Source: Pirellulaceae bacterium
GTDB lineage: Bacteria; Planctomycetota; Planctomycetia; Pirellulales; Pirellulaceae
Assembly (NCBI GenBank): GCA_018402565.1
Contig: JAGYIQ010000006.1
Span: 124,001 to 188,000 of the forward strand
DNA: 64,000 nucleotides
Direction of reading: 5' to 3'
Below the pieces are notes generated by a model. That model saw nothing but the letters and a program-made list of their open reading frames with translations, was not told where the DNA came from and made no database searches. Below, one piece after another: positions 7,586 to 16,791 of the stretch. Position 1 is the first letter of the stretch. Every line of letters starts with the position of its first letter. The translations under genes were made by a program, and so were the position numbers.

Positions 7586-10426
7586 ATGGCGAAGAATCGC
7601 GAAAATAACTCGGATGATGAGCGGAGCTTGGGGGATCAAGCCAGTCTGGCGGGAGGGTATGTGGCTGGGGGTGACGTCGCCGGAGGGCGTGTGGCGGCAG
7701 GACCGATGAGCTTGGGGGATCAAGCCAGTCTGGCGGGGGCGGTCCCAGTTCTGATACCCCCAGTTTGGGTGATGGTGTGACCTTCGGAGGGGCCGCGGGC
7801 GGGGACGAAGCGGGCGGGGACGAGGATCTGGAGGTCGTCGATCTGGCGGCGCGATACAAGACCGAGAAACCCTCAGGCGCGGGGGCATGGGCGAGGTGCT
7901 CCTGGCGACCGACACGCGGCTCAATCGCAAGGTGGCCATCAAACGGATCTTGGGCCAAGCCGCTCGGAGCCGCACGGCGGTGCAGCGGTTCTTGACCGAG
8001 GCCCAATCGATTGCGGCCTTGAACCATCCCAATATCGTGCAGATTTATGATTACGGCCGAGCGGCGGATGGCCCGTTCTTGATCATGGAGTACGTGGAGG
8101 GGGACTCGTTATTGGACCGCTGCCGTCAGGGGGCGTTGGACGCGGCGGTGGCAGTGAGTATCTGCGGGGCCTTGTGTGACGGGTTGGGCAAGGCGCATGC
8201 GGCGGGATCATCCACAGGGATATCAAGCCGGCCAACATTCTGTTGACGGCCGACGGGGTGCCGAAGCTGACGGATTTTGGTTTGGCCAAGGCCGAGGCGG
8301 CTGATACCGGGATGACGATGGCGGGTGCGGTGTTGGGGACCTTGGACTTCATGCCCCCGGAACAACGGCGGGATGCGGCATTGGCCGACGCTCGCAGCGA
8401 CCTGTGGAGTCTGGCGGCGACGTTGTACCAGATGGTCACGGGCGAGAGCCCTCGCGTTATTGATTTGGACCAATGCCCGGAACCGTTGCGGCGAGTTTTG
8501 GCTCAGGCACTCAAGTCGCAGTCGGAGGCACGTTTCCAAACGGCATCGGAGTTCAAAACGGCGTTACAGACGGCGCTTCACAAGAAGTCCGTTCCGGCTT
8601 TGGTGACGTCGGACTTGGGTGCGGGTGAGTGTCTGCAATGCCGTACGGTCAACGAAAGCCACCGGAAATTCTGCCGCGAGTGTGGCTCGGCGTTGCGCTG
8701 CAACTGTCTCAAGTGTAAACATGAAATCCCGGTCTGGGATAAGGTTTGTCCGGAGTGTGGCGGCAAACAGGCGGAACTGGTAGCCAGTCTACAGCAAGAG
8801 ATTGCGACAAAAATTGCTGACGCCGAGCAGCTTCGTCAAGACCATCGCTATCAAGAATCGCTGCAGGTCATCGATCAATTAATGGCGATTACTGACGACC
8901 GTGTGGGGGTCGATACGGAACAACTGGCGCAATTGAAGCACGCGACGCAGCAGGCTTGGGACGAGCAGGTAGCGTATGCTGCGGCGAAGTACGAGGAGGC
9001 GCAGCAGCATCGGGCGGCGTTTGATTACGTGTCCGCGATTCGGGCGATTGAATCGATACCCATTCAGATGCGTGACAGTAAGACAAAACAATACGTTGAG
9101 CGATTGCAGGCCGACCATGACGCATCGGTTGGTTTGTCGGCCCAGATTCGGACCCGGGTGCAGGAAAGAGCGATCGATGGGCTGTTGCCTTTGGTGGAGA
9201 GAGCCATTGAGCTGAGTGGTGACCGTGCCGACTTGTTGAAACTGCGGAATCAGTTAGCGGAGCGTGAAGCACGTCGCGTGCGGGAACGCGGAGAGGCAAT
9301 TGAGTTGGCCGAGCGTTTGTTAGAGGAAGGGAAAGCCAAAGAGGGGTGGCAGACGGTGTCGAAGTACAAGTCCGATCGTCTAACCGAGGTGCAGCAGCAG
9401 CTATTGAAACGGATTGAAGGTTTGGTAGTAGCGGAGAACTCACTGACTGCGTTGGTGAAGGAGGCCAAGGCGGATGGTGTGATTGACCCGCACGAAATTG
9501 TATCGTTACTACCGGAGGTATTAAAATACCTGAAGATGAATCCTCGGCATGCAGCAGTAAAGAGTTTGTACCACGACCTGTGTGGCCGTTTTGGGCGTTG
9601 TAGCGCGGAGCAGTTGTTGGCGGTGCCTGTCCAGGAATTATTGACTCTTCCTACGGATTTTTTTGAAACGCTTCCACCGGAGTCGATTGCGAAACTCCCA
9701 CCGGCGTTAATCACGAAACTTCCACCGATTAGTAACTCGATAGGTCAGCAGTTGAAGCTACTGCCACCGGGTCAATTCTGGATGGGGGATCCGAAGGGGG
9801 ATGGTGACGAGACACCTCACGAGGTGAGATTGACTCGAGCGTTTTACATGGGTGTGCATGAGGTGACGCAAGAGCAATACGAGCGGGTGATGGGGACAAA
9901 CCCGAGCAACTTTAAGGGGGCGTCAAACCCGGTGGAGCAAGTATATTGGAAGGATGCGGTGCAGTTTTGCCAGCGGTTATCAGCGTTGCCGGAGGAGAAA
10001 GCGGCGGGACGTGTGTATCGTTTGCCGACAGAGGCGGAATGGGAGTACGCGTGCCGTGCGGGTAGCCAGACGCGTTACATTTTTGGTGATGGCGAAAGCG
10101 ATTTGGTGCAGCATGCATGGCTCGATAATAATTCGGATTCGAAGACGCATCCAGTGGGCAAGAAAAAGCCAAACGCGTGGGGCTTGTACGACATGCATGG
10201 CAACGTGTGGGAGTGGTGCAGCGATTGGTACGGGGATTATCCTAGTGGTGCGGTGTGCGATCCGACTGGTCCACAAACGGGCTCGCTCCGCGTGCTCCGT
10301 GGCGGCGGTTGGAGCAGCGGGGCCGCGCGTTGTCGGTCGGCGTCCCGGAGCTGGGCCTACCCGTCGGCTCGGTTCAACTACTACGGCTTCCGCCTTGTCC
10401 TGAGTCCCCCCGGAATCCCCCAGTAG
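7586..10426 (+). pseudogene. Ser/Thr kinase - zinc ribbon - coiled coil - SUMF1 protein, three frameshifts
   Basis: Read as one gene this is a Ser/Thr kinase fused to a SUMF1 domain. It is interrupted by three single-base losses. One lies at the G run 7735-7739. One lies near 7876, where adding a G restores the GRGGMGEV glycine loop. One lies at 8204-8206, where adding a G restores IIHRDIKPANILL. With these corrected the order is: low-complexity Gly/Asp head containing SLGDQASLAG twice; kinase with VAIKRI, HRDIKPAN, DFGLAK and a PPEQ segment in place of APE; four CxxC pairs of a double zinc ribbon (8635-8765); a coiled coil matching the gene at 3-2036; and a SUMF1 domain (about 9750-10410) with LPTEAEWEYACRAG and HGNVWEWCSDWYG. 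From 8243 on the frame is clean. All three errors have the same sign, so sequencing error is as likely as real decay. Confidence 0.75.
10307..10384 (+). other. Candidate DGR-type variable region 2 (SUMF1 C-terminus)
   Basis: This is the counterpart of 1887-1964 in the second SUMF1 gene. Nine of its 14 variable codons end in C. The preceding 25 codons have only a few amino-acid differences from the paralogue, and the conserved block before that has only synonymous ones, so the variation is sharply confined to this stretch. Confidence 0.55.
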
Positions 10427-10522
10427 GGTCGAGCCCGGGCAGGAGAGCGTAGCCGCGATACGTAGGCACGGAGGGAGGTGGCGAAGCCCCGACCGGAGAT
10501 GCCGTAGTCGCGCGGCTGGGTT

Positions 10523-13265
10523 GTAGACCAGCAGCCCTGTTCTGGTTTGAGATTGATAGTCGACGTTGGTAAGTGTTCGCTCGGGGATGGGGTAACAAGG
10601 TGGTCTGCTATCGGTCTCTCAATGGTTGAGGCGTCTGAACATGGGTTGGGCTCGAAAGGGGTTGGCAGTCTGCATATCGCGGAACTGGTCTCAGGGGACC
10701 GCGCACGCCGTCGGCAGTGCGGCTGAATGTTGCTGCGGTGTCTTGTGTGTATGGCAAGTCTCGGATGGTGCCTCGCATGCCTATGGCGTTGCGGTTAAAC
10801 ACCGCCGCCAGGTCCTATCTAAACTTGTAGCTGTCAGTTGTTGATCCGCCGGGCAGAGTTCGGGATGGTGGGCGGGGTAGAACAGGAGCCATTTGCTGGT
10901 TTGAGTTTGATCGTCGATGTTGGTAAGTGTCCGCTCCGGGATGGGGTAACAAGGTGGTCTGCTATGGGTCTCTCAACGGTTGAGGCGTCTGAACAGGCGT
11001 TGGGCTCGAAAGGGTTGGGAGTCTGCGTATCGCGGAATTGGTCTCAGGGGACCGCGCACGCCGTCGGCATTGCGGCTGAATGTCGCTGCGGTGTGTTGTG
11101 TGTATGGCAAGTCTCGGATGGTACAGCGCATGCCTATGGCGTTGCGGTTAAACACCGCCGCCAGGTCCTATCTAAACTTGTAGCTGTCAGTTGTTGATCC
11201 GCCGGGCAGAGTTCGGGATGGTGGGCGGGGTAGAACAGGAGCCATGTGCTGGTTTGAGTTTGATCGTCGACGTTGGTAAGTGTTCGCTCGGAGGTGGGGT
11301 AACAAGGTGGTCTGCTATGGGGCTCTCAACGGTTGAGGCGTCTCAACAAGAGTTGGGCTCGAAAGGGTTGGGAGTCTGCATATCGCGGAATTGGTCTCAG
11401 GGGACCGCGCACGCCGTCGGCAGTGCGGCTGAATGTTGCTGCGGTGTCTTGTGTGTATGGCAAGTCTCGGATGGTGCAGAGCATGCCTATGGCGTTGCGG
11501 TTAAACACCGCCGCCATGTCCTATCTGAAACTTGTAGTTGTCAGTTGGTGCTCCGAAGGGTAGAGCCGCGGCGGAGGTGGCGGTAGACCAGTTGCCGTAT
11601 GCAGACCGGCAACCCTTTCTAGGTTTGAGGTGTGATGTGGACAGAGGAATGTGGACAGAGGAATGTGGACAGAGGAATGTGGACAGAGGAATGTGGACAG
11701 AGGAATGTGGACAGAGGAATGTGGACAGAGGAATGTGGACAGAGGAATGGGGACAACTGTAGACCAGCAGCCCTCTGCTGGTTTGAGTTTGATAGTCGGT
11801 GTTGGTAAGTGTTCGCTCGGGGATGGGGTAAAAAGGTGGTCTGCTATCGGTCCCTCAATGGTTGAGGTGTCTCAGCAGGCGTTGGGGTCGAAAGGGGTTG
11901 GGAGTCTGCATATGGTGGAATTGGTCTCAGGGGACCGCGCACGCCGTCGGCATTGCGGCTGAATGTTGCTGCGGTGTCTTGTGTGTATGGCAAGTCTAGG
12001 ATGGTGCAGCGCATGCCTATGGCGTTGCGGTTAAACACCGCCGCCAGGTCCTATCTAAACTTGTAGTTGTCAGTTGGTGATCCGCCGGGGAGAGCTTGGG
12101 TTGGTTGGTGGGGGTAGACCGGGAGCCATGTGGTGGTTTGAGATTGATAGTCGACGTTGGTAAGTGTTCGCTCGGGGATGGGGTAACAAGGTGGTCTGTT
12201 ATCGGTCTCTCAATGGTTGAGGCGTCTGAACAGGCGTTGGGCTCGAAAGGGTTGGGAGTCTGCATATCGCGGAATTGGTCTCAGGGGACCGCGCACGCCG
12301 TCGGCAGTGCGGCTGAATGTTGCTGCGGTGTCTTGTGTGTATGGCAAGTCTCGGATGGTGCAGAGCATGCCTATGGCGTTGCGGTTAAACACCGCCGCCA
12401 TGTCCTATCTGAAACTTGTAGTTGTCAGTTGGTGCTCCGAAGGGTAGAGCCGCGGCGGAGGTGGCGGTAGACCAGTTGCCGTATGCAGACCGGCAACCCT
12501 TTCTAGGTTTGAGGTGTGATGTGGACAGAGGAATGTGGACAGAGGAATGGGGACAGAGGAATGGGGACAACTGTAGACCAGCAGCCCTTTGCTGGTTTGA
12601 GTTTGATAGTCGATGTTGGTAAGTGTTCGCTCGGGGATGGGGTAACAAGGTGGTCTGTTATCGGTCTCTCAATGGTTGAGGCGTCTGAACAGGCGTTGGG
12701 CTCGAAAGGGTTGGGAGTCTGCATATCGCGGAATTGGTCTCAGGGGACCGCGCACGCCGTCGGCATTGCGGCTGAATGTTGCTGCGGTGTCTTGTGTGTA
12801 TGGCAAGCCTGGGATGGTGCCGCGCATGCCTATGGCGTTGCGGTTAAACACCGCTGCCATGTCCTATCTAAACTTGTAGCTGTCAGTTGGTGCTCCGCCG
12901 AGGAGAGTTCGGGATGGTGTGTGGGGGTAGACCGGGAGCCATGTGGTGGTTTGAGATTGATAGTCGACGTTGGTAAGTGTTCGCTCGGAGATGGGGTAAC
13001 AAGGTGGTCTGCTATCGGTCCCTCAATGGTTGAGGTGTCTCAGCAGGCGTTGGGGTCGAAAGGGGTTGGGAGTCTGCATATGGTGGAACTGGTCTCAGGG
13101 GACCGCGCACGCCGTCGGCATTGCGGCTGAATGTCGCTGCGGTGTCTTGTGTGTATGGCAAGTCTGGGATGGTGCCTCGCATGCCTATGGCGTTGCGGTT
13201 AAACACCGCCGCCATGTCCTATCTGAAACTTGTAGCTGTCAGTTGTTGATCCGCCGGGGAGAGCT
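10523..13265. repeat. Tandem array of about seven 354-bp repeats
   Basis: The anchor GGGGTAACAAGGTGGTCTG (with small changes) recurs near 10591, 10945, 11298, 11827, 12182, 12641 and 12995, giving spacings of about 354, 353, 529, 355, 459 and 354. The two long intervals carry an extra block that includes short GTGGACAGAGGAAT repeats. Each unit has a conserved minus-strand reading frame of about 60 codons beginning near FNRNAIGM. No homology to a known family is recognised, so a noncoding repeat is equally possible. There is no spacer structure of the CRISPR kind. Confidence 0.85.
11637..11750. repeat. 14-bp minisatellite GTGGACAGAGGAAT, about 8 copies
   Basis: About eight head-to-tail copies of GTGGACAGAGGAAT lie inside the expanded repeat unit. 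A shorter run of about three copies, with a T-to-G change, is at 12521-12565, and related GGGGACAGAGGAAT text recurs at 29.5-30.1 kb. Confidence 0.9.
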
Positions 13266-13297
13266 TGGGATGGTGGGTGGGGGTGGATCGAGGGGCA

Positions 13298-13605
13298 GAG
13301 GGCCGTCTGTTTGCTTATTTGGGGGGCTAGCTACCCAAACTTCCGCTCCGGCGGGGTAAACCCGCACGGGGGCGGTGTGACCAAGGGGCGAAGAGCCTTT
13401 TGTTTGCCTGTTTGGGGGGCGTTCTAGCTACCCAAACTTCCGCTCCGGCGGGGTAAACCCGCACGGGGGCGGTGTGACCAAGGGGCAAAGGGCCTTTTGT
13501 TTGCCTGTTTGGGGGGCGTTCTAGCTACCCAAACTTCCGCTCCGGCGGGGTAAACCCGCACGGGGGCGGTGTGACCAAGGGGCGAAGGGCCTTTTGTTTG
13601 CCTGT
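13298..13605. repeat. Three 97-bp direct repeats
   Basis: Copies share CTACCCAAACTTCCGCTCCG and GTAAACCCGCACGGGGGCGG; the GTAAA anchors are at 13356, 13453 and 13550. A small hairpin GCGGG-GTAAA-CCCGC is inside each. A partial fourth copy (TTTGCCTGTTTGGGG) runs into 13610. No coding potential is recognised. Confidence 0.85.
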
Positions 13606-13676
13606 TTGGGGAAGGGGTCTGGCTGCCGAACTTTCGGTCCCGCTGGCAAGCGAGTGCGGTTGCCAAAAAAGGTCGG

Positions 13677-13704
13677 TTGACAGTTCGGCTGGGGTTGCTA
13701 GAAT
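13677..13704 (+). promoter_or_regulatory. Sigma-70-type promoter of the tRNA-Ala gene
   Basis: TTGACA (13677-13682) and TAGAAT (13699-13704) are separated by 16 bp and end 12 bp before the tRNA. This is a near-consensus match placed where a tRNA promoter should be. Confidence 0.7.
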
Positions 13705-13716
13705 CTGGACACCCAC

Positions 13717-13792
<76 letters not shown>

Positions 13793-13908
13793 CCGTAAAC
13801 CGTTGCTGATACGACACTTACGACACCTGCCGCAGTTGGCAGTGCGGCAACTTTCCTCGAAGAAAACCAGTACATACTGGTTATTTTCACCGAAAGGACC
13901 CCCACGCC

Positions 13909-15135
13909 ATGCCAAAGCTGCTAAATTCTGTCCCGAAGTACGGACGCCACAAGGGATCTGGGAAGGCCGTCGTCTACATCGGAGGCCGGGCCGTCTATCT
14001 TGGCAAACACGGCACCAAAGCGAGCCGAGATCGCTATGACGCGGTCATTGCCGAGTGGTTGTCCAACCAGCGGAAAGCGCCAGCCCTGCCGACCGAGACG
14101 ACCGTGGCGGAGCTGATTCTTGCCCACATGCGGTGGGCGAAGTCCTATTACCGCAAGAACGGCAAACAGACTTCCCAGGTCGGACTGCTCAAGGTCACCC
14201 TCCGTGCCCTCCGTCGGTTCTACGGTCACTTGCCAGTGTCGGATTTTGGAGCCAAGAAGCTGGCAGCGTTCCGCGACCTGCTGGTCAAGGAGCCGAGCCG
14301 CAAGAAGTCCAAGGACGGCACGACGACAACCCTTTGCCGGAACGAAATTAACCGTCGGGTCCGTTGCGTTCGCAAGATGTTTAACTGGGGGGTGGAGCAC
14401 GAGCTGACGCAACCCGAAAAGGTCGCAGCCCTTCGCCTGGTCGCTCCACTGGCTGCCGGCCGTTGTCCCACGGTTCGCGAGGGTAAGACGGTTCTCCCAG
14501 TCGATTTGGCGACCGTCGAGGCGACCATCCACCACCTGCCGTCGATGGTTGCCGATATGGTGCAACTACAACTCGCGACAGGTGCCAGGCCGACGGAAAT
14601 TTGCATTATGCGTCTGGCCGACATCGACACCACCACGGCGGCGGACATCTGGTTCTACCGGCCGACCGAGCACAAGAACGACCACAAGGAGGGAATGGAT
14701 CGTGTGATCGTGCTGGGGGCCGTCTGCCAGGGCGTACTCGAGAAGTATCTACAGACCGACCCCGAGGCCTACATCTTCAACCCGAAACGATCTGAGGCCG
14801 AGCGTCGCGCCATGGCATCGACCAAACGCAAGACCCCGGCCCACCACGGAAATCGCCCTGGGGACAATCGGGTCCGCAAACCGAAGCGGAGCCCGGGGGA
14901 CCGATACACGGACGCAAGTTATCGTCGATGCATCGAGCGAGCTTGCCAGAAAGCAAATGTCGAGAAGTGGACCCCGTACCAGCTGCGGCACGCACACGCC
15001 ACACGGATCGCCGACCAGTTTGGTCTCGAGGCGGCGTCTCAAGTGCTGGGACACGCTGACACGACGACGACCAGGAAGGTCTACGCGAAAACTTCGCTCG
15101 GGGCTGCTGCCGCGGTCGCCAAGGTTTTGGGATAA
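13909..15135 (+). CDS. Tyrosine recombinase / integrase
   Basis: The 408-residue phage-type integrase catalyses site-specific recombination at the tRNA-Ala site it borders. The catalytic set is visible: Arg in TGARPTE (about residue 227), the HxxR box HATR (363-366), His382 in LGHADTTTT and the nucleophile Tyr392 in KVYAK. The N-terminal part (about residues 60-170) is a SAM-like core-binding domain. The ATG at 13909 has AAAGGA upstream. Its position next to attL and transcription into the element are standard for tRNA-targeting islands. A hairpin of CGTCAGCAG and CTGCTGACG lies shortly after the stop, around 15175-15215. No excisionase is certain, though the DUF1580 protein at 15999 is a candidate. 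Confidence 0.95.
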   Translation: MPKLLNSVPKYGRHKGSGKAVVYIGGRAVYLGKHGTKASRDRYDAVIAEWLSNQRKAPALPTETTVAELILAHMRWAKSYYRKNGKQTSQVGLLKVTLRALRRFYGHLPVSDFGAKKLAAFRDLLVKEPSRKKSKDGTTTTLCRNEINRRVRCVRKMFNWGVEHELTQPEKVAALRLVAPLAAGRCPTVREGKTVLPVDLATVEATIHHLPSMVADMVQLQLATGARPTEICIMRLADIDTTTAADIWFYRPTEHKNDHKEGMDRVIVLGAVCQGVLEKYLQTDPEAYIFNPKRSEAERRAMASTKRKTPAHHGNRPGDNRVRKPKRSPGDRYTDASYRRCIERACQKANVEKWTPYQLRHAHATRIADQFGLEAASQVLGHADTTTTRKVYAKTSLGAAAAVAKVLG

Positions 15136-15242
15136 GATCGGTTCATCGTGCCAGGGGAGTAGCTACCCCGTGATCGTCAGCAGTCGGACAAGCGTTTCCG
15201 CTCGGCTGCTGACGGTCAGCACGTTTTTAAGGAAACGCAACA

Positions 15243-15911
15243 ATGAAAGATTTTGCAAGCGGCAACCGCTACCCCAGCGATTCGACCACCAGGTCAGCAG
15301 AGGACCGCGCATTGTCGCGACGGTGGAGCAAGACGCCAGACTTCCAGCCATTCCCATCGGCCGACGGTCCGCTCTATCGTCAGTTGATCGACTTCCTCCG
15401 CTCGTTCGTTGGCACACCACACGAGAAAACGATCTGGGACCGTTTCCACGAGTGGCGAGGATGCACTGAGGATAATCGCCCTGTCCTCGAGACTGAGGCC
15501 ACCGAGGCCGGTCTGACCCTTGGCGAGTATTTGGCACAGCTGACGCTGGAGGCGCTGCAGCGGTACGCCACGTTGCACGATCTACAACCAAAACCAACCA
15601 GCAGCGTCGAGGCCGGACCAGTACGCGACCCACGTTTGCCGGTCGTCGATCTGGAGGGACCGACCGTTACCGTCGATGGTCGGATCTACGTTGTGGACTG
15701 GGAGGTCGCGCAACTGTTCGACCTGCTGGTCAAGGCGTACCCCATGCCGGTTAAGGTGAGCAACGAGCTACCCGATTTTCGCCTGGACAACAAGGTCCGA
15801 AATTCTCGATTGGACCAGCGATTGAAAGACCTGGTCGTCAGCGAGCGAGGCGCGGGGACCCGCCTAGTTTTGCCACCCCTGAAAGTTAGGAAAGCAACCC
15901 TAGATTTCTGA
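15243..15911 (+). CDS. Unknown protein, possible C-terminal winged helix
   Basis: The 222-residue protein has the start context AAGGAA about ten bases before ATG 15243. No family is recognised. The N-terminal 110 residues are polar and helical. The C-terminal 90 residues (VDGRIYVVDWEVAQLFDLL and RLDQRLKDLVVSERG) have the helix-helix-strand feel of a winged-helix DNA-binding domain, which is only a suggestion. A terminator 31 bp after the stop ends this transcription unit. Confidence 0.65.
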   Translation: MKDFASGNRYPSDSTTRSAEDRALSRRWSKTPDFQPFPSADGPLYRQLIDFLRSFVGTPHEKTIWDRFHEWRGCTEDNRPVLETEATEAGLTLGEYLAQLTLEALQRYATLHDLQPKPTSSVEAGPVRDPRLPVVDLEGPTVTVDGRIYVVDWEVAQLFDLLVKAYPMPVKVSNELPDFRLDNKVRNSRLDQRLKDLVVSERGAGTRLVLPPLKVRKATLDF

Positions 15912-15942
15912 TTTTGCTCCCCTAGAGCGATTTGTCACCATT

Positions 15943-15974
15943 AGGCATCTGGGATTACCCAGGTGCCTTTTTTT
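15943..15974 (+). terminator. Rho-independent terminator
   Basis: An 11-bp stem AGGCATCTGGG/CCCAGGTGCCT with a 4-nt loop is followed by a run of T. Confidence 0.85.
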
Positions 15975-15998
15975 GTGACCCGAAGGGAGCGACCACCG

Positions 15999-16268
15999 AT
16001 GCTACTGACCGAGAAAATGCTGAGTTTGAAGGACGCCACGAAATACATTCCGACCCGACCGCACATTGCAACGGTTTGGCGATGGGCGACCCGCGGAACC
16101 CGTGGCGTCAAGCTCGAGACCATCCTGGTCGGAAGCCAGCGATTCACGACGAAAGAGGCAATCGGTCGTTTTTTGGACCGCCTGAACGGATCGCCCGTTT
16201 GCGTCGCACAGGAGCGCGCCAGCGAGTTGGCAGAAGTGGACCGCGAGTTGGACAGCGAGTTGGAGTAG
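15999..16268 (+). CDS. DUF1580 family helix-turn-helix protein
   Basis: The 89-residue protein matches the small planctomycete DUF1580 family: LSLKDATKYIPTRPHIATVW, followed by WATRGTRGVKLETI and RFTTKEAIGRFLDRL. This is the layout of MerR/excisionase-like DNA-binding proteins. The ATG at 15999 is preferred over an in-frame start 12 codons upstream because AAGGGAG lies about 12 bases before it and the extension overlaps the terminator. In an integrative element such a protein may act as recombination directionality factor or repressor; this is inferred from size, fold and position only. Confidence 0.75.
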   Translation: MLLTEKMLSLKDATKYIPTRPHIATVWRWATRGTRGVKLETILVGSQRFTTKEAIGRFLDRLNGSPVCVAQERASELAEVDRELDSELE

Positions 16269-16271
16269 GTC

Positions 16272-16320
16272 ACCAAACAAAAAAGGGCCGCCAGGCAAGA
16301 CTGGCGACCCTCCACAATTT
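16272..16320 (-). terminator. Possible minus-strand terminator or hairpin
   Basis: GGGCCGCCAG and CTGGCGACCC form an imperfect stem (one C-A mismatch) bordered by a run of A on the plus strand, which would be a T run on the minus strand. No minus-strand gene is seen beside it. Confidence 0.35.
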
Positions 16321-16346
16321 TCGCTCCGTTCCAAGAAGCAACCGAA

Positions 16347-16760
16347 ATGATACTGCTAAAGCCGCCACAGAGCAAGACAGCGACCCTCCGTCAGACGCTA
16401 CTGTCCCACCCTGCTATCTGGCCGATCCTGAGCCGCGCCCATCTGCTGCGGCGGTCGGATTGGCGAGGTTTCAACCGGCTATCGGCCGAGCTGCGGCGGT
16501 TCGTCGGCTGGGGGCTCGAGATCCCAAGCTGGCGACGGCTGAGGCATACGAGACCGCCCACCAGTTGCTCGAGGCGGCGATGGGCCAGGCTCGGCGATGG
16601 TAGGCCACAGAAACCCCAAGCGAGTCACACGGCCGGAACAGTCCGCGACCGTTGCGACCACCAAACGGAGGCGATGACGGCGCAGCGTTGCGCACCTGAC
16701 CGCAAGGACGCGGTTTTTAGGAAAACAAAAAGGCCGACCGCTCGCAACGGCCGACCTTAG
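16347..16760 (+). CDS. Uncertain small ORF region
   Basis: An ATG at 16347 with AAGAAG upstream opens a 137-codon frame starting MILLKPPQSKT. An overlapping frame ending at 16603 carries a more protein-like tail (DPKLATAEAYETAHQLLEAA). Both cannot be right. The region is GC-rich and either frame could be fortuitous. No family is recognised. Confidence 0.25.
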   Translation: MILLKPPQSKTATLRQTLLSHPAIWPILSRAHLLRRSDWRGFNRLSAELRRFVGWGLEIPSWRRLRHTRPPTSCSRRRWARLGDGRPQKPQASHTAGTVRDRCDHQTEAMTAQRCAPDRKDAVFRKTKRPTARNGRP

Positions 16761-16791
16761 GATTTTCGCACCACACAACAAGTGCAGCTAA

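Noticed and set aside
10427..13300. DGR template repeat or reverse transcriptase in the spacer after the second SUMF1 gene
   Set aside because: I looked for copies of the CGGTCGGCC / CCGTCG / GGCTTCCGC framework on both strands and for RT motifs and found neither in the window.
13298..13605. Possible CRISPR array (also considered for 29412-30240 and 10523-13265)
   Set aside because: Repeat units are directly adjacent or nearly identical over their full length, without unique spacers of constant size, and there are no cas genes.
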